A stretch of 64,000 nucleotides of DNA from Bifidobacterium breve DSM 20213 = JCM 1192. Lineage in GTDB: Bacteria; Actinomycetota; Actinomycetes; Actinomycetales; Bifidobacteriaceae. Of this stretch, positions 33,504-43,215 are shown piece after piece. A program made the position numbers and the translations under genes. Under the pieces are notes generated by a model. It searched no databases and was not told the DNA's origin. It saw only the letters and a list, made by a program, of their open reading frames with translations. Each line of letters starts with the position of its first letter. The first letter of the stretch is position 1. The DNA lies in the NCBI RefSeq assembly GCF_001025175.1, contig NZ_AP012324.1, forward strand, positions 868,001-932,000. Direction: 5' to 3'.

Positions 33504-35981
33504 ATGACGAGTCCTGTTATTGGCACCCCTTGGAAGAAGCTCAACGCTCCGGTTTCCGAGGAGTCCCTCGAAGGCGTTGACAAGTACTGGCGCGTTGCCA
33601 ACTACCTTTCCATCGGCCAGATTTATCTGCGTTCCAACCCGCTGATGAAGGCTCCCTTCACCCGCGAAGATGTGAAGCACCGTCTGGTCGGCCACTGGGG
33701 CACTACCCCTGGCCTGAACTTCCTCATCGGCCACATCAACCGCTTCATCGCTGACCACGGCCAGAACACCGTGATCATCATGGGCCCGGGCCACGGTGGC
33801 CCGGCTGGTACCTCCCAGTCCTACCTGGACGGCACCTATACCGAGACCTTCCCGAAGATTACCAAGGATGAGGCTGGTCTGCAGAAGTTCTTCCGTCAGT
33901 TCTCCTACCCGGGCGGTATCCCGTCCCACTTCGCTCCGGAGACCCCGGGCTCCATCCACGAGGGTGGTGAGCTGGGCTACGCTCTGTCTCACGCTTACGG
34001 CGCCATCATGGACAACCCGAGCCTGTTCGTCCCGGCCATCGTCGGCGACGGCGAAGCTGAGACCGGCCCGCTGGCTACCGGCTGGCAGTCCAACAAGCTC
34101 GTGAACCCGCGCACCGACGGTATCGTGCTGCCGATCCTGCACCTCAACGGCTACAAGATCGCCAACCCGACCATCCTGTCCCGCATCTCCGACGAAGAGC
34201 TCCACGAGTTCTTCCACGGCATGGGTTACGAGCCCTACGAGTTCGTCGCTGGCTTCGACGATGAAGATCACATGTCCATCCACCGCCGCTTCGCCGAGCT
34301 GTGGGAGACCATCTGGGACGAGATCTGCGACATCAAGGCCGCCGCTCAGACCGACAACGTGCACCGTCCGTTCTACCCGATGCTGATCTTCCGCACCCCG
34401 AAGGGTTGGACCTGCCCGAAGTACATCGACGGCAAGAAGACCGAGGGCTCCTGGCGCGCTCACCAGGTGCCGTTGGCTTCCGCCCGCGACACCGAGGCCC
34501 ACTTCGAGGTCCTCAAGAACTGGCTCGAGTCCTACAAGCCGGAAGAGCTGTTCGACGCCAACGGCGCTGTCAAGGACGACGTCCTTGCCTTCATGCCGAA
34601 GGGTGAGCTGCGTATCGGTGCCAACCCGAACGCCAACGGTGGTGTGATTCGCGACGACCTGAAGCTGCCGAACCTCGAGGACTACGAGGTCAAGGAAGTG
34701 GCTGAGTACGGCCACGGCTGGGGCCAGCTCGAGGCCACCCGTACCCTGGGTGCCTACACTCGTGACATCATCCGCAACAACCCGCGCGACTTCCGTATCT
34801 TCGGACCGGATGAGACCGCTTCCAACCGTCTGCAGGCTTCCTACGAGGTCACCAACAAGCAGTGGGATGCTGGCTACATCTCCGATGAGGTCGACGAGCA
34901 CATGCACGTCTCCGGCCAGGTCGTCGAGCAGCTGTCCGAGCACCAGATGGAAGGCTTCCTCGAGGCCTACCTGCTGACCGGTCGTCACGGTATCTGGAGC
35001 TCCTACGAGTCCTTCGTCCACGTGATCGACTCCATGCTCAACCAGCACGCCAAGTGGCTTGAGGCTACCGTCCGCGAGATTCCGTGGCGCAAGCCGATCG
35101 CCTCCATGAACCTGCTGGTCTCCTCCCACGTTTGGCGTCAGGACCACAACGGCTTCTCCCACCAGGACCCGGGTGTCACCTCCGTCCTGCTGAACAAGTG
35201 CTTCCACAACGACCACGTCATCGGCATCTACTTCGCCACCGATGCGAACATGCTGCTGGCCATCGCCGAGAAGTGCTACAAGTCCACCAACAAGATCAAC
35301 GCCATCATCGCCGGCAAGCAGCCCGCTGCCACCTGGCTGACCCTGGACGAGGCTCGTGCCGAGCTCGCCAAGGGTGCCGCCGCTTGGGATTGGGCTTCCA
35401 CCGCCAAGAACAACGATGAGGCCGAGGTCGTGCTCGCCGCCGCTGGCGACGTCCCGACCCAGGAGATCATGGCTGCTTCTGACAAGCTGAAGGAACTGGG
35501 CGTCAAGTTCAAGGTTGTGAACGTTGCCGACCTGCTCTCTCTGCAGTCTGCCAAGGAGAACGACGAGGCTCTGAGCGACGAGGAGTTCGCTGACATCTTC
35601 ACCGCCGACAAGCCGGTGCTGTTCGCATACCACTCCTACGCTCACGACGTGCGCGGTCTGATCTACGATCGTCCGAACCACGACAACTTCAACGTCCACG
35701 GCTACGAGGAGGAGGGCTCCACCACCACCCCGTACGACATGGTTCGCGTCAACCGCATCGACCGCTACGAGCTGACCGCCGAGACTCTGCGCATGATCGA
35801 CGCCGACAAGTACGCCGACAAGATCGACGAGCTCGAGAAGTTCCGTGACGAGGCCTTCCAGTTCGCCGTCGACAAGGGCTACGACCACCCGGACTACACC
35901 GACTGGGTGTACTCCGGCGTGAACACCGACAAGAAGGGCGCCGTCACCGCCACTGCCGCCACCGCTGGCGACAACGAGTGA
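33504..35981 (+). CDS. xfp: Xylulose-5-phosphate/fructose-6-phosphate phosphoketolase
   Basis: Key enzyme of the bifid shunt: it cleaves fructose-6-phosphate or xylulose-5-phosphate to acetyl phosphate plus erythrose-4-phosphate or glyceraldehyde-3-phosphate. The 825-residue product has the length of bifidobacterial enzymes. The thiamine-diphosphate motif is [14 protein letters not shown]...NKLVNP, with upstream GPGHGGPAG and [20 protein letters not shown] signatures. The start is the ATG at 33504; in-frame codons up to 33327 lack support. Codon use is strongly biased, as in highly expressed genes. A UUCG-loop terminator follows. Confidence 0.97.
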   Translation: MTSPVIGTPWKKLNAPVSEESLEGVDKYWRVANYLSIGQIYLRSNPLMKAPFTREDVKHRLVGHWGTTPGLNFLIGHINRFIADHGQNTVIIMGPGHGGPAGTSQSYLDGTYTETFPKITKDEAGLQKFFRQFSYPGGIPSHFAPETPGSIHEGGELGYALSHAYGAIMDNPSLFVPAIVGDGEAETGPLATGWQSNKLVNPRTDGIVLPILHLNGYKIANPTILSRISDEELHEFFHGMGYEPYEFVAGFDDEDHMSIHRRFAELWETIWDEICDIKAAAQTDNVHRPFYPMLIFRTPKGWTCPKYIDGKKTEGSWRAHQVPLASARDTEAHFEVLKNWLESYKPEELFDANGAVKDDVLAFMPKGELRIGANPNANGGVIRDDLKLPNLEDYEVKEVAEYGHGWGQLEATRTLGAYTRDIIRNNPRDFRIFGPDETASNRLQASYEVTNKQWDAGYISDEVDEHMHVSGQVVEQLSEHQMEGFLEAYLLTGRHGIWSSYESFVHVIDSMLNQHAKWLEATVREIPWRKPIASMNLLVSSHVWRQDHNGFSHQDPGVTSVLLNKCFHNDHVIGIYFATDANMLLAIAEKCYKSTNKINAIIAGKQPAATWLTLDEARAELAKGAAAWDWASTAKNNDEAEVVLAAAGDVPTQEIMAASDKLKELGVKFKVVNVADLLSLQSAKENDEALSDEEFADIFTADKPVLFAYHSYAHDVRGLIYDRPNHDNFNVHGYEEEGSTTTPYDMVRVNRIDRYELTAETLRMIDADKYADKIDELEKFRDEAFQFAVDKGYDHPDYTDWVYSGVNTDKKGAVTATAATAGDNE

Positions 35982-36016
35982 TGACACCACTTCGGTGTTG
36001 TTAGTTCGCTAACACG

Positions 36017-36050
36017 AAGGGCTCGGGATTCGTCCCGGGCCCTTTTCGTT
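36017..36050 (+). terminator. Terminator of xfp
   Basis: A 12-bp stem AAGGGCTCGGGA with a TTCG tetraloop, then TTTTCGTTT. A textbook rho-independent terminator. Confidence 0.88.
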
Positions 36051-36164
36051 TCCCCGATTACCGGGGCTTCCCACCCGACATCCGGGCAACCGTCTATTGT
36101 GTTGAAGTGTTCTGAACACTGAAGATTACTTCAAGACATTCCAATCGAAGGGAATACGTCAGTT

Positions 36165-37547
36165 ATGGCATTATCCGCAGCCATCGTTCTCGCTGCCGGT
36201 GAAGGCACCCGTATGCGTTCCAACAAGCCCAAAGTCCTGCACACCTTTGCGGGCAAGACCTTCCTCAACAGGGTCATGAATTCGGTCTCCGCGCTGAACC
36301 CCGGCACTCTTGCAGTAGTGGTGCACTTCCAAGCCGAGCGTGTCAGCGAAGCAGCCCGATCCTACGACGAGCACGTCACCATCGTGAACCAGGACGATAT
36401 CCCCGGAACCGGCCGTGCCGTGCAGTGCGCGATGGCCCAGCTCGCCGCCCAGTCCGAACTTGACGGCCCGGTGCTAATCGCCGCCTCGGACATGCCGCTG
36501 CTGGATAGTGAGACGCTGCGCAAACTGGTCGAATTCCACACCGCATCCGGAAACGGCGCCACCGTGCTCACCACCATGCTTGATGATCCGACCGGCTACG
36601 GCCGCATCATCCGTGACCGTGAGGGCAACGTGCTGCGCATCGTCGAGCAGAAAGACGCCAACCGCAGCGAACTGGCCGTGCAGGAAGTGAACACCTCCGT
36701 CTATGTGTTCGAGGCCTCCGTGCTGGTCGAGGCCATCGCCGACCTCAAATCCAATAACGCCCAAGGCGAGTTCTATCTGACCGACGCGTTGGAGACCGCC
36801 AAGTCCGCAGGCAAGGTCGGCGCATTCGCCGCGCCAGATCCGCTCACCGTGGAAGGTGTGAACGACCGCGTGCAGCTTGCCGCGCTGTCCAAAGCCTATA
36901 ACCGCCGCATCTGCGAACGCTGGATGCGCGATGGCGTGACCATTCTCGACCCGGAGACCACGTGGATTGAAGACGACGTGGAAATCGGTCGTGACGCCAC
37001 CATCCTCCCCGGCTCCTTCCTGCAGGGCCACACGGTCATCGGACAGGAAGCTACAGTCGGCCCGTACACCACATTGATCGATGCGACGGTCGATGACGGT
37101 GCCGTGGTCGAGCGTTCCCGCGTGCAGGAATCCCACATCGGCGCGCGCACGAACATCGGACCGTGGACCTACCTGCGTCCGGGCAACGAATTCGGCGAGG
37201 ACGCCAAGGCCGGTGCATTCGTCGAGATGAAGAAGGCTCACATCGGTAACGGCACCAAGGTGCCGCACCTGAGCTATGTGGGAGACGCCCAGCTTGGCGA
37301 CCACACGAACGTCGGCGGCGGCACCATCACCGCCAACTATGACGGCGTGCACAAGAACCGTACCAAGATCGGCTCCGATTGCCACATCGGTGCAGGCAAC
37401 CTGCTGGTGGCCCCGGTCGAAGTCGGCAATAATGTGACCTCCGGCGCCGGTTCCGTGATCCGTCACGCTGTTCCCGACGATACGATGGTCTACTCCGAAA
37501 ACACGCAGCATAACGTCGAGGGCTGGAAGCCCGCTTGGGAGCGCTGA
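36165..37547 (+). CDS. glmU: Bifunctional UDP-GlcNAc pyrophosphorylase / glucosamine-1-phosphate acetyltransferase
   Basis: Makes UDP-GlcNAc for peptidoglycan. The 460-residue protein has the N-terminal nucleotidyltransferase signature LAAGEGTRMRSNKPKVLH, a DDIPGTGRAVQ segment, and a C-terminal left-handed beta-helix of hexapeptide repeats (ATILPGSFLQGHTVIG, GAFVEMKKAHIGNGTKVPHL, SYVGDAQLGDHTNVGGGTIT). rsfS starts 3 bases after its stop, and the phosphatase gene overlaps that, forming a three-gene operon. Confidence 0.95.
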   Translation: MALSAAIVLAAGEGTRMRSNKPKVLHTFAGKTFLNRVMNSVSALNPGTLAVVVHFQAERVSEAARSYDEHVTIVNQDDIPGTGRAVQCAMAQLAAQSELDGPVLIAASDMPLLDSETLRKLVEFHTASGNGATVLTTMLDDPTGYGRIIRDREGNVLRIVEQKDANRSELAVQEVNTSVYVFEASVLVEAIADLKSNNAQGEFYLTDALETAKSAGKVGAFAAPDPLTVEGVNDRVQLAALSKAYNRRICERWMRDGVTILDPETTWIEDDVEIGRDATILPGSFLQGHTVIGQEATVGPYTTLIDATVDDGAVVERSRVQESHIGARTNIGPWTYLRPGNEFGEDAKAGAFVEMKKAHIGNGTKVPHLSYVGDAQLGDHTNVGGGTITANYDGVHKNRTKIGSDCHIGAGNLLVAPVEVGNNVTSGAGSVIRHAVPDDTMVYSENTQHNVEGWKPAWER

Positions 37548-37550
37548 ATC

Positions 37551-37937
37551 ATGCCCGCAGTACAGGATTCCATCAACGCCATCCGCGTGGCCGCCGAGGC
37601 GGCAGACCGTATCAAAGCCACTGATATCGTGGCTTTCGACGTTGCCGACCTGCTTGGCATCACCGACATCATGATGATTGCCGGTGCCTCGAACGAGCGT
37701 CAGGTGCTGGCCGTGGCCGAGGAAATCGAGAAGGATCTCTTCCTCAAGTGCGATGGCCGTCAGCCGCGTTCGCGCGAAGGTCTGACCGAGGGGCAGTGGA
37801 TATTGCTGGACTATGGCGACTTCGTGATTCACGTCATGCATGATGAAGCCCGCGAATTCTACGGTCTTGAGCGTTTGTGGAAGGATTGCGAGAGCATCGA
37901 TCTTCAGTTCGAGCATCCTGAAAGCGTGGCGGCATGA
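37551..37937 (+). CDS. rsfS: Ribosome silencing factor
   Basis: Binds uL14 of the large ribosomal subunit and blocks subunit joining in starvation. The 128-residue protein has DIVAFDVADLLGITDIMMIA, NERQVLAVAEEIE, REGLTEGQWILLDYGDFVIH and VMHDEAREFYGLERLWKD, all typical of the RsfS/Iojap family. It starts 3 bases after glmU and its stop overlaps the next gene by 4 bases. Confidence 0.93.
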   Translation: MPAVQDSINAIRVAAEAADRIKATDIVAFDVADLLGITDIMMIAGASNERQVLAVAEEIEKDLFLKCDGRQPRSREGLTEGQWILLDYGDFVIHVMHDEAREFYGLERLWKDCESIDLQFEHPESVAA

Positions 37938-38635
37938 CGGCTCAGCATGTTCGTTCCATATTTTTGGTTCGGCACGGACGTACGTCGTATAACGCGGCCC
38001 ATAAGTTGCAAGGGCAGGTCGACATTCCGCTGGATGCCGTAGGCCAATGGCAGGTGCGTCAGACTGCTGCAGCGCTGAAGGACCTATACGTCGATCGCAG
38101 GCCGGAAACCGACGAACGCATCATCGTGTGTTCCGATCTGAGCCGTGCGCATGCCACCGCACAGGCTTTTGCAGATGTACTGGATGGCGCCGAAGTGCAC
38201 GATGATCCTCGCGTACGCGAACGCAGTTTTGGCGATTGGGACGGTCATGCCGTATCCGAACTGGCTGAGCGATATCCTGAGGACTTCCGTTCCTGGATGG
38301 AGCATCGCGGCGGCGAGATGAAGTATGGCGCCGAGGCCAAAGAACATGTGGGGGAGCGTGGCGTCGAAGCCCTGCGTGACTGGTCCACGCGTGCCGGCAC
38401 GGACACCGATCTCTTTGTGTTCTCCCATGGTGCGTGGATTGCACAGACGCTTCAGACGCTGCTGGGCATCACCGCAGTCGATCCCACTTTTTCGACGGTG
38501 ATATCCATGCGCAATGCACACTGGGTGCGTTTGGTTCCCATGGATGAGCCTGATGACACGATTCGTTGGCGGCTCATGGACTATAACCACGGTCCAGCCG
38601 TCGCCGATACCGACGAGTGGGAACGGGAACGTTGA
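37934..38635 (+). CDS. Histidine phosphatase family protein
   Basis: A 233-residue phosphoglycerate mutase-like phosphatase. The catalytic motif FLVRHGRTSYN lies at residues 11-21, with the acidic partner in RVRERSFGDWDGHAVSEL and a second His in FVFSHGAWIAQTL. It overlaps rsfS by ATGA, so it is part of the glmU operon; the order rsfS-phosphatase is common in actinobacteria. Substrate is uncertain (glucosyl-3-phosphoglycerate phosphatase-type or a broad phosphatase). Confidence 0.88.
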   Translation: MTAQHVRSIFLVRHGRTSYNAAHKLQGQVDIPLDAVGQWQVRQTAAALKDLYVDRRPETDERIIVCSDLSRAHATAQAFADVLDGAEVHDDPRVRERSFGDWDGHAVSELAERYPEDFRSWMEHRGGEMKYGAEAKEHVGERGVEALRDWSTRAGTDTDLFVFSHGAWIAQTLQTLLGITAVDPTFSTVISMRNAHWVRLVPMDEPDDTIRWRLMDYNHGPAVADTDEWERER

Positions 38636-38656
38636 TCTGAACAGCCGGTGATTGTG

Positions 38657-38692
38657 GTGTCGCCAAATCACGCCAATGTCATTTGGCGACAC
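38657..38692 (+). terminator. Hairpin after the glmU operon
   Basis: GTGTCGCCAAAT pairs with ATTTGGCGACAC around a 12-base loop, 21 bases after the phosphatase stop. A likely terminator, though the T-run is short. Confidence 0.6.
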
Positions 38693-38762
38693 GCCGATTT
38701 GCAGGATACAGGAACCCGTCGTAATGTAGACAAGGTTCAAAAACGGACTGACAATTGAAAAC

Positions 38763-38835
38763 GGGGCTATAGCGCAGCTGGTAGCGCATCTCCATGGCAT
38801 GGAGAGGGTCGGGGGTTCGAATCCCCCTAGCTCCA
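38763..38835 (+). tRNA. tRNA-Ala (GGC), copy 1
   Basis: Cloverleaf with acceptor GGGGCTA/TAGCTCC, T-arm GGGTTCGAATCCC and anticodon loop ATGGCAT giving anticodon GGC. Identical to the copy at 38922. Confidence 0.95.
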
Positions 38836-38921
38836 CGACGAAGCCATCGGCATGCATCTGGTGGTTTCTCCGCTGGTTCATGGCGGGTCGAACGACTCCC
38901 ATGAATCGGATAGCTTCATTC

Positions 38922-38994
38922 GGGGCTATAGCGCAGCTGGTAGCGCATCTCCATGGCATGGAGAGGGTCGGGGGTTCGAATCCCCCTAGCTCCA
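38922..38994 (+). tRNA. tRNA-Ala (GGC), copy 2
   Basis: Exact duplicate of the tRNA 159 bases upstream; probably co-transcribed with it and followed by a strong hairpin. Confidence 0.95.
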
Positions 38995-38999
38995 CAAAC

Positions 39000-39035
39000 A
39001 AGGCCGGTGCAATATGCACCGGCCTTCTGTATTTG
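39000..39035. terminator. Terminator after tRNA-Ala pair, facing the HAD gene
   Basis: A perfect 12-bp stem AAGGCCGGTGCA with a 3-base loop followed by ctgtatttgg. Lies between the convergent tRNA and HAD genes and could serve both. Confidence 0.75.
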
Positions 39036-39044
39036 GCGTGCACC

Positions 39045-39854
39045 TTAGTCGTGCAGCACTCCGAAGTGCAGCAAGGCGTGTAATACGCCGTCATGATCCA
39101 CATCATCCGTGACATAGTCGGCAGCGGCCTTGGGCTCGTCCGTGGCGTTGCCCATGGCGACCCCGATTCCGGCATAGGCCAGCATGTCCGTGTCGTTGCC
39201 GCCGTCGCCAAAGGCCATGGTCTGTTCGCGGGTGATGCCGTAATGCTTCATAAAACGCTGAATGCCTCGCGGTTTGCCACCATCGGCGGGAATCAGATCG
39301 GTGAAGTCCGGGTGCCAGCGCACGCCGCGTATGTTGCTGCACAGTCCCACCAGTTCGGCCTCCAGCTCGGGGTCGATGAACGGGCTGATTTGGAAAGTTT
39401 CATGCGTCAACGCCCGCACATGAGGATCCTCGAAATATTTGACGGGGGCGGTTTTGCCAAGACCGCTCCAGATCTGCTGCAATGCCTCGTTGGTATGGTT
39501 GAAGTAGACGTAATCCTTTTCACCAAAATCACACACCACATCGGGATGCTGGTCGAGCCAATCCAAAATCACGCGGATATCAGACTGATCCAAGGCCTGT
39601 GATTCAAGATATCCCTGTTCGTCAAAACAATATTGACCATTGAACGCCACAATGCCGTCGAATGAGATCGGCATGGTGTCCAGCACCACCTTCATCTGAG
39701 AAGGAGCGCGGCCGGTGCAGATAAGCACCTTGATGCCTGCTGATTGAAGCCGCTGAATAGCCTCAACGGTGGAATCGGGAACCTTGTGCGTGACGAAACT
39801 CGTGAGCGTGCCGTCGATGTCGAAAAACACAGCTTTAATGTCGGTGGTAGTCAT
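39045..39854 (-). CDS. HAD-superfamily phosphatase, Cof type
   Basis: A 269-residue HAD-IIB phosphatase acting on small phosphorylated metabolites. Motif I FFDIDGTLTS (nucleophile Asp), motif II in VLICTGRAPSQ, and motif IV MAFGDGGNDTDMLAYAG are present with the C2-type cap between. The start is the ATG at 39854 (MTTTDIK), immediately before motif I; the open frame upstream is non-coding. It stands alone between the tRNA terminator and the methionine importer. Confidence 0.9.
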   Translation of the reverse strand: MTTTDIKAVFFDIDGTLTSFVTHKVPDSTVEAIQRLQSAGIKVLICTGRAPSQMKVVLDTMPISFDGIVAFNGQYCFDEQGYLESQALDQSDIRVILDWLDQHPDVVCDFGEKDYVYFNHTNEALQQIWSGLGKTAPVKYFEDPHVRALTHETFQISPFIDPELEAELVGLCSNIRGVRWHPDFTDLIPADGGKPRGIQRFMKHYGITREQTMAFGDGGNDTDMLAYAGIGVAMGNATDEPKAAADYVTDDVDHDGVLHALLHFGVLHD

Positions 39855-40023
39855 GCTTCTATTTTCGAGGCTCCTCTCGACGCGCCAGACATGCTTATAG
39901 CGTGCTATCAACATCAGGCAACGCAATGTGTTGCATGCGCGCCATAAAAGACACCTATACGGCAATCCGCCATTTTTGACCATTTCTGGGATTTTGGGTG
40001 CTACGGTGAAACCTGTCATCAAC

Positions 40024-40053
40024 GTGATGGGTTCGCTTGGGGAAGCGAATCAC
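40024..40053 (+). promoter_or_regulatory. Hairpin in the leader of the methionine importer operon
   Basis: GTGA(tggg)TTCGCTT-GGGG-AAGCGAATCAC forms an imperfect stem 50 bases before the metQ start. It might be part of a leader or operator for methionine-dependent control, but it does not match a SAM riboswitch that I can recognise. Confidence 0.4.
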
Positions 40054-40102
40054 CGTAAGAGGATGCAACAGCAATTTCCATGAGAGAGAGGAACCATTCA
40101 TC

Positions 40103-41083
40103 ATGACAGCAGCAACCCAGCCGGCAACTCCGGCCGCTCCCAACAGCAACGAACCGGTGCGCGTGAACCACACCGCCCGTAACATCATCATTACCATCGT
40201 GGTCGTGGCGATCATCGCCGTGGCCGCGTTCTTCGGCTACCGCGCGGTGGCCGGCGCTAACGAATCCAGCGCCAAGGGCAGCAAAGACAACCCGGTCAAG
40301 ATCGGTGTGGTCGGTGCCACCAACCCGGAATGGGTCAAGTTCAAGCAGAATGCCGAAAAGGCCGGCATCTATGTCGATATCGTGGACTTCCAGGACTACA
40401 CTTCCGAGAACCCGGCCCTTGATTCCGACGAGCTGGACCTCAACGAGTTCCAGCACCTGCTCTACCTCGCCAACTACAACGTGAGCAACAACAAGGATCT
40501 GCAGCCCATCGGTGGCACCGCCATCTACCCGCTCGGCGTGTACTCCACCAAGGTCAAGGACATCAAGGACATCAAGCAGGGCGACACCGTCACCATTCCG
40601 AACGATGAGACCAACCAGGCCCGCGCCATCGGCGTGCTCAAGGCAGCAGGTCTCGTCACGCTCAAGGGCGACTGGACCGCCTTCTCCACCCCGGCCGACA
40701 TCGATGAAGCCAAGAGCAAGGTCAAGGTCACCCCGCTGAAGGCCGAACAGGTGGCCACCACCCTCAAGGATCCGACCATCGCCGCCGGTGTGATCAACAA
40801 CGATTACGTGGCCGACGCGGGCCTCAACCCGAAAGACGCCATCTATCAGGATGACGTCGAATCCGAGGAAGCCCGCCCATACATCAACGTGTGGGTGGCC
40901 CGCAAGACGGACGTGAACAACGAGACCTACAAGAAGCTCGTCTCCATCTTCCAGCAGAAGGACGTGCTCGACGCCCTCCAGGAGAACTCCGGCGGCACCG
41001 CGGTGTTTGCCGACAAGTTCAGCGCCAAGCAGCTGCAGGGCTTCCTGTCCGACATCGAGAAGGACGCCAAGGCCCAGAAGTAA
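40103..41083 (+). CDS. metQ: Methionine ABC transporter substrate-binding protein
   Basis: Binds methionine (or related amino acids) outside the cell and delivers it to MetNI. The 326-residue NlpA/MetQ-type protein has KIGVVGATNPEWVKFKQNAE, VDFQDYTSENPALDSDELDL and NEFQHLLYLANYN characteristic of the family. Unlike typical MetQ lipoproteins it has an uncleaved-looking N-terminal membrane anchor (IIITIVVVAIIAVAAFFGY, about residues 28-46) without a lipobox Cys. The start is the ATG at 40103, after GAGAGAGGAA. It is first in the operon metQ-metN-metI. Confidence 0.9.
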   Translation: MTAATQPATPAAPNSNEPVRVNHTARNIIITIVVVAIIAVAAFFGYRAVAGANESSAKGSKDNPVKIGVVGATNPEWVKFKQNAEKAGIYVDIVDFQDYTSENPALDSDELDLNEFQHLLYLANYNVSNNKDLQPIGGTAIYPLGVYSTKVKDIKDIKQGDTVTIPNDETNQARAIGVLKAAGLVTLKGDWTAFSTPADIDEAKSKVKVTPLKAEQVATTLKDPTIAAGVINNDYVADAGLNPKDAIYQDDVESEEARPYINVWVARKTDVNNETYKKLVSIFQQKDVLDALQENSGGTAVFADKFSAKQLQGFLSDIEKDAKAQK

Positions 41084-41251
41084 GAGAACCATCGGCTGGT
41101 TTCCGCACCGAGCTGTAGTAGCGAGTATTCGATGCGCATAGCCTGCTGAACCGTAACGGAGCGAGCCGCCTGCATAAGGCCCGCTCCGTTACGGCATAAC
41201 TAGACCGGACGCAATCGCCGGTATTCCAGCCCATACAACATTGGAGCAACA

Positions 41252-42454
41252 GTGAGCGACCCCATCATCACTTTTGATCACGTGGTCAAAGAGTTCAAGA
41301 TACGAGGACGAAAGGCCGAGACCGCGCGAGCCGTGAATGATGTCAGCCTGAGCATTGACCGTGGCGACATTTTCGGCATCATCGGCTATTCCGGTGCCGG
41401 CAAATCCACTCTGGTGAGGCTGATCAACGCACTGGAGCGTCCCACTTCCGGCACGGTGACCGTGCTCGGTACCGACATCACGGCACTGAACGAGAGCAAG
41501 TTGCGCCCTATCAGGCAGAAAATCGGCATGATTTTCCAGCAGTTCAACCTGTTCTCCACCAAAACGGTGTCGCAAAACATCGCTTATCCGCTTCAGCTTG
41601 ATCATTGGCGCAAGGACTATCAGGATCGGCGCGTCAAAGAGCTCCTGGAATTCGTGGGATTGGCCGAGCATGCGGATAAGTACCCCTCACAGCTGTCCGG
41701 TGGTCAGAAACAACGTGTCGGCATTGCTCGCGCGCTAGCCACCAATCCGGAAATCCTGCTCGCGGATGAGGCTACCAGCGCGCTCGACCCTGAAACCACC
41801 ACCGAGGTACTGGCGTTGCTCAAGCGAGTGAATGAGGAATTCGGCATCACCATCGTGCTGATCACTCACCAGATGAACGTGGTCCAGCAGATTGCCAACC
41901 GTGTGGCGGTTATGAGTTCCGGACGCGTGGTCGAATCCGGTGACGTGTACGACGTATTCGCCGCGCCTCGCCAGCCAGTCACCAAACGGTTCATTGCCAC
42001 CGCTTTGTCGGGGCTTCCTGAGGAAAGCCGTGTCGAACGTCTGCATGGCGAGTGGTCGGGACGCATTGTCACCGTACTCATCCGGCAAAAGGATGTCTCT
42101 GATGACCATGGGCGCACATTGCATGCCTCAGGGCAGAACATTTCAGAGCTGATCGCCAAATATGGTGTGGAATCCAGTCTGCTGTATGGCGGCATCGATA
42201 CGGTCAAGGGATCGGCTATCGGCGCAATCACCTATGAATTCAACGGCCCTGGATGGCATGTGGACGAGTTTTTGCGTGAACTCGCGCAACACAGCGATGT
42301 CATTGATTTCGGCACCGCCGAGAAACCAGTGGCATACGCTGATGCGGTCGCCAATCATATTGCCGGTGCCGAAGCGGCCATAGCCAACCAGCAATCCGTG
42401 AGCCAGGATGAGTCGGCGGAAATCTCCGCCAGCCATGAAGGAGCCAACGCATGA
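41252..42454 (+). CDS. metN: Methionine ABC transporter ATP-binding protein
   Basis: A 400-residue ATPase with Walker A GYSGAGKSTLVR, signature LSGGQKQRVGIARAL, Walker B LLADEATSALD and a C-terminal NIL domain (IVTVLIRQKDVSDDHGRTLH and following), which senses internal methionine in this family. The start is GTG 41252. The stop overlaps the ATG of metI by 4 bases. Confidence 0.93.
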   Translation: MSDPIITFDHVVKEFKIRGRKAETARAVNDVSLSIDRGDIFGIIGYSGAGKSTLVRLINALERPTSGTVTVLGTDITALNESKLRPIRQKIGMIFQQFNLFSTKTVSQNIAYPLQLDHWRKDYQDRRVKELLEFVGLAEHADKYPSQLSGGQKQRVGIARALATNPEILLADEATSALDPETTTEVLALLKRVNEEFGITIVLITHQMNVVQQIANRVAVMSSGRVVESGDVYDVFAAPRQPVTKRFIATALSGLPEESRVERLHGEWSGRIVTVLIRQKDVSDDHGRTLHASGQNISELIAKYGVESSLLYGGIDTVKGSAIGAITYEFNGPGWHVDEFLRELAQHSDVIDFGTAEKPVAYADAVANHIAGAEAAIANQQSVSQDESAEISASHEGANA

Positions 42455-43137
42455 TTACCCTTGCCAACCCCCGTAGCGATTGGACTGTGCTGCGCCCGCT
42501 CCTGTTTGAATCTGTCGGTCAGACGCTGACGATGGTGCTTATCACTCTTGTCGTAGGAGGACTTCTTGGATTGATTCTTGGTGTGGTGCTCTATGGCACG
42601 CGTCCAGGCAATTTGTTTGAGAACGCCATCGTCTACCGGATTCTCGACGTGATCGTCAATATCGTCCGCCCGATCCCGTTCATCATCTTCCTGGCCGCCA
42701 TGCAGCCGTTGACCATTGTGGTGGTCGGCACCTCCATCGGTACCGTGGCCGCCATCTTCCCGATGGTGGTGATGTGCACTTTTGCCACATCTCGTCTGGT
42801 TGAGCAGAATCTTGTTCCGGTCGATCCCGGCGTCATTGAGGCGGCGCGTTCGATGGGCGCCAGCAAATTCACCATCATCCGTACCGTGCTGATTCCCGAG
42901 GCCTTGGCCCCGTTGATTCTGGCCTATGCGTTCCTGTTCATCGGCGTGCTCGACATGTCTGCCATGGCCGGATACATCGGTGGCGGCGGACTTGGTAACT
43001 TCGCCATCGCTTACGGTTATCAGAAGTTCGACCAGACCGTCACATGGACGGCAGTGATCATCATGATCGTGCTGGTGCAGGTGGTGCAGGGCATCGCCAA
43101 CGCCATTGCCAAGCGTCTGCTCAAGCGGCAGCAATGA
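42451..43137 (+). CDS. metI: Methionine ABC transporter permease
   Basis: A 228-residue permease with about six membrane helices and the EAA loop EAARSMGASKFTIIRTVLIP that contacts MetN. It overlaps metN by ATGA. The operon ends here; the next gene starts 78 bases later. Confidence 0.92.
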   Translation: MITLANPRSDWTVLRPLLFESVGQTLTMVLITLVVGGLLGLILGVVLYGTRPGNLFENAIVYRILDVIVNIVRPIPFIIFLAAMQPLTIVVVGTSIGTVAAIFPMVVMCTFATSRLVEQNLVPVDPGVIEAARSMGASKFTIIRTVLIPEALAPLILAYAFLFIGVLDMSAMAGYIGGGGLGNFAIAYGYQKFDQTVTWTAVIIMIVLVQVVQGIANAIAKRLLKRQQ

Positions 43138-43215
43138 TCAATGATGTCTGCCGAGCCCTCGCCAATATGAAGCGGGGGCTTCGTCATATTGTCCGTTCTA
43201 CTACAATCGAGAACC

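Noticed and set aside
33453..35990. An 845-codon open frame antisense to xfp
   Set aside because: It mirrors the codon positions of a strongly biased, GC-rich gene; the translation is low-complexity (Val, Leu, Gly, Asp) and matches no family. The plus-strand gene is certain.
40024..40053. SAM riboswitch upstream of metQ
   Set aside because: Only one simple hairpin is present; no multi-helix junction or known SAM aptamer core can be drawn.
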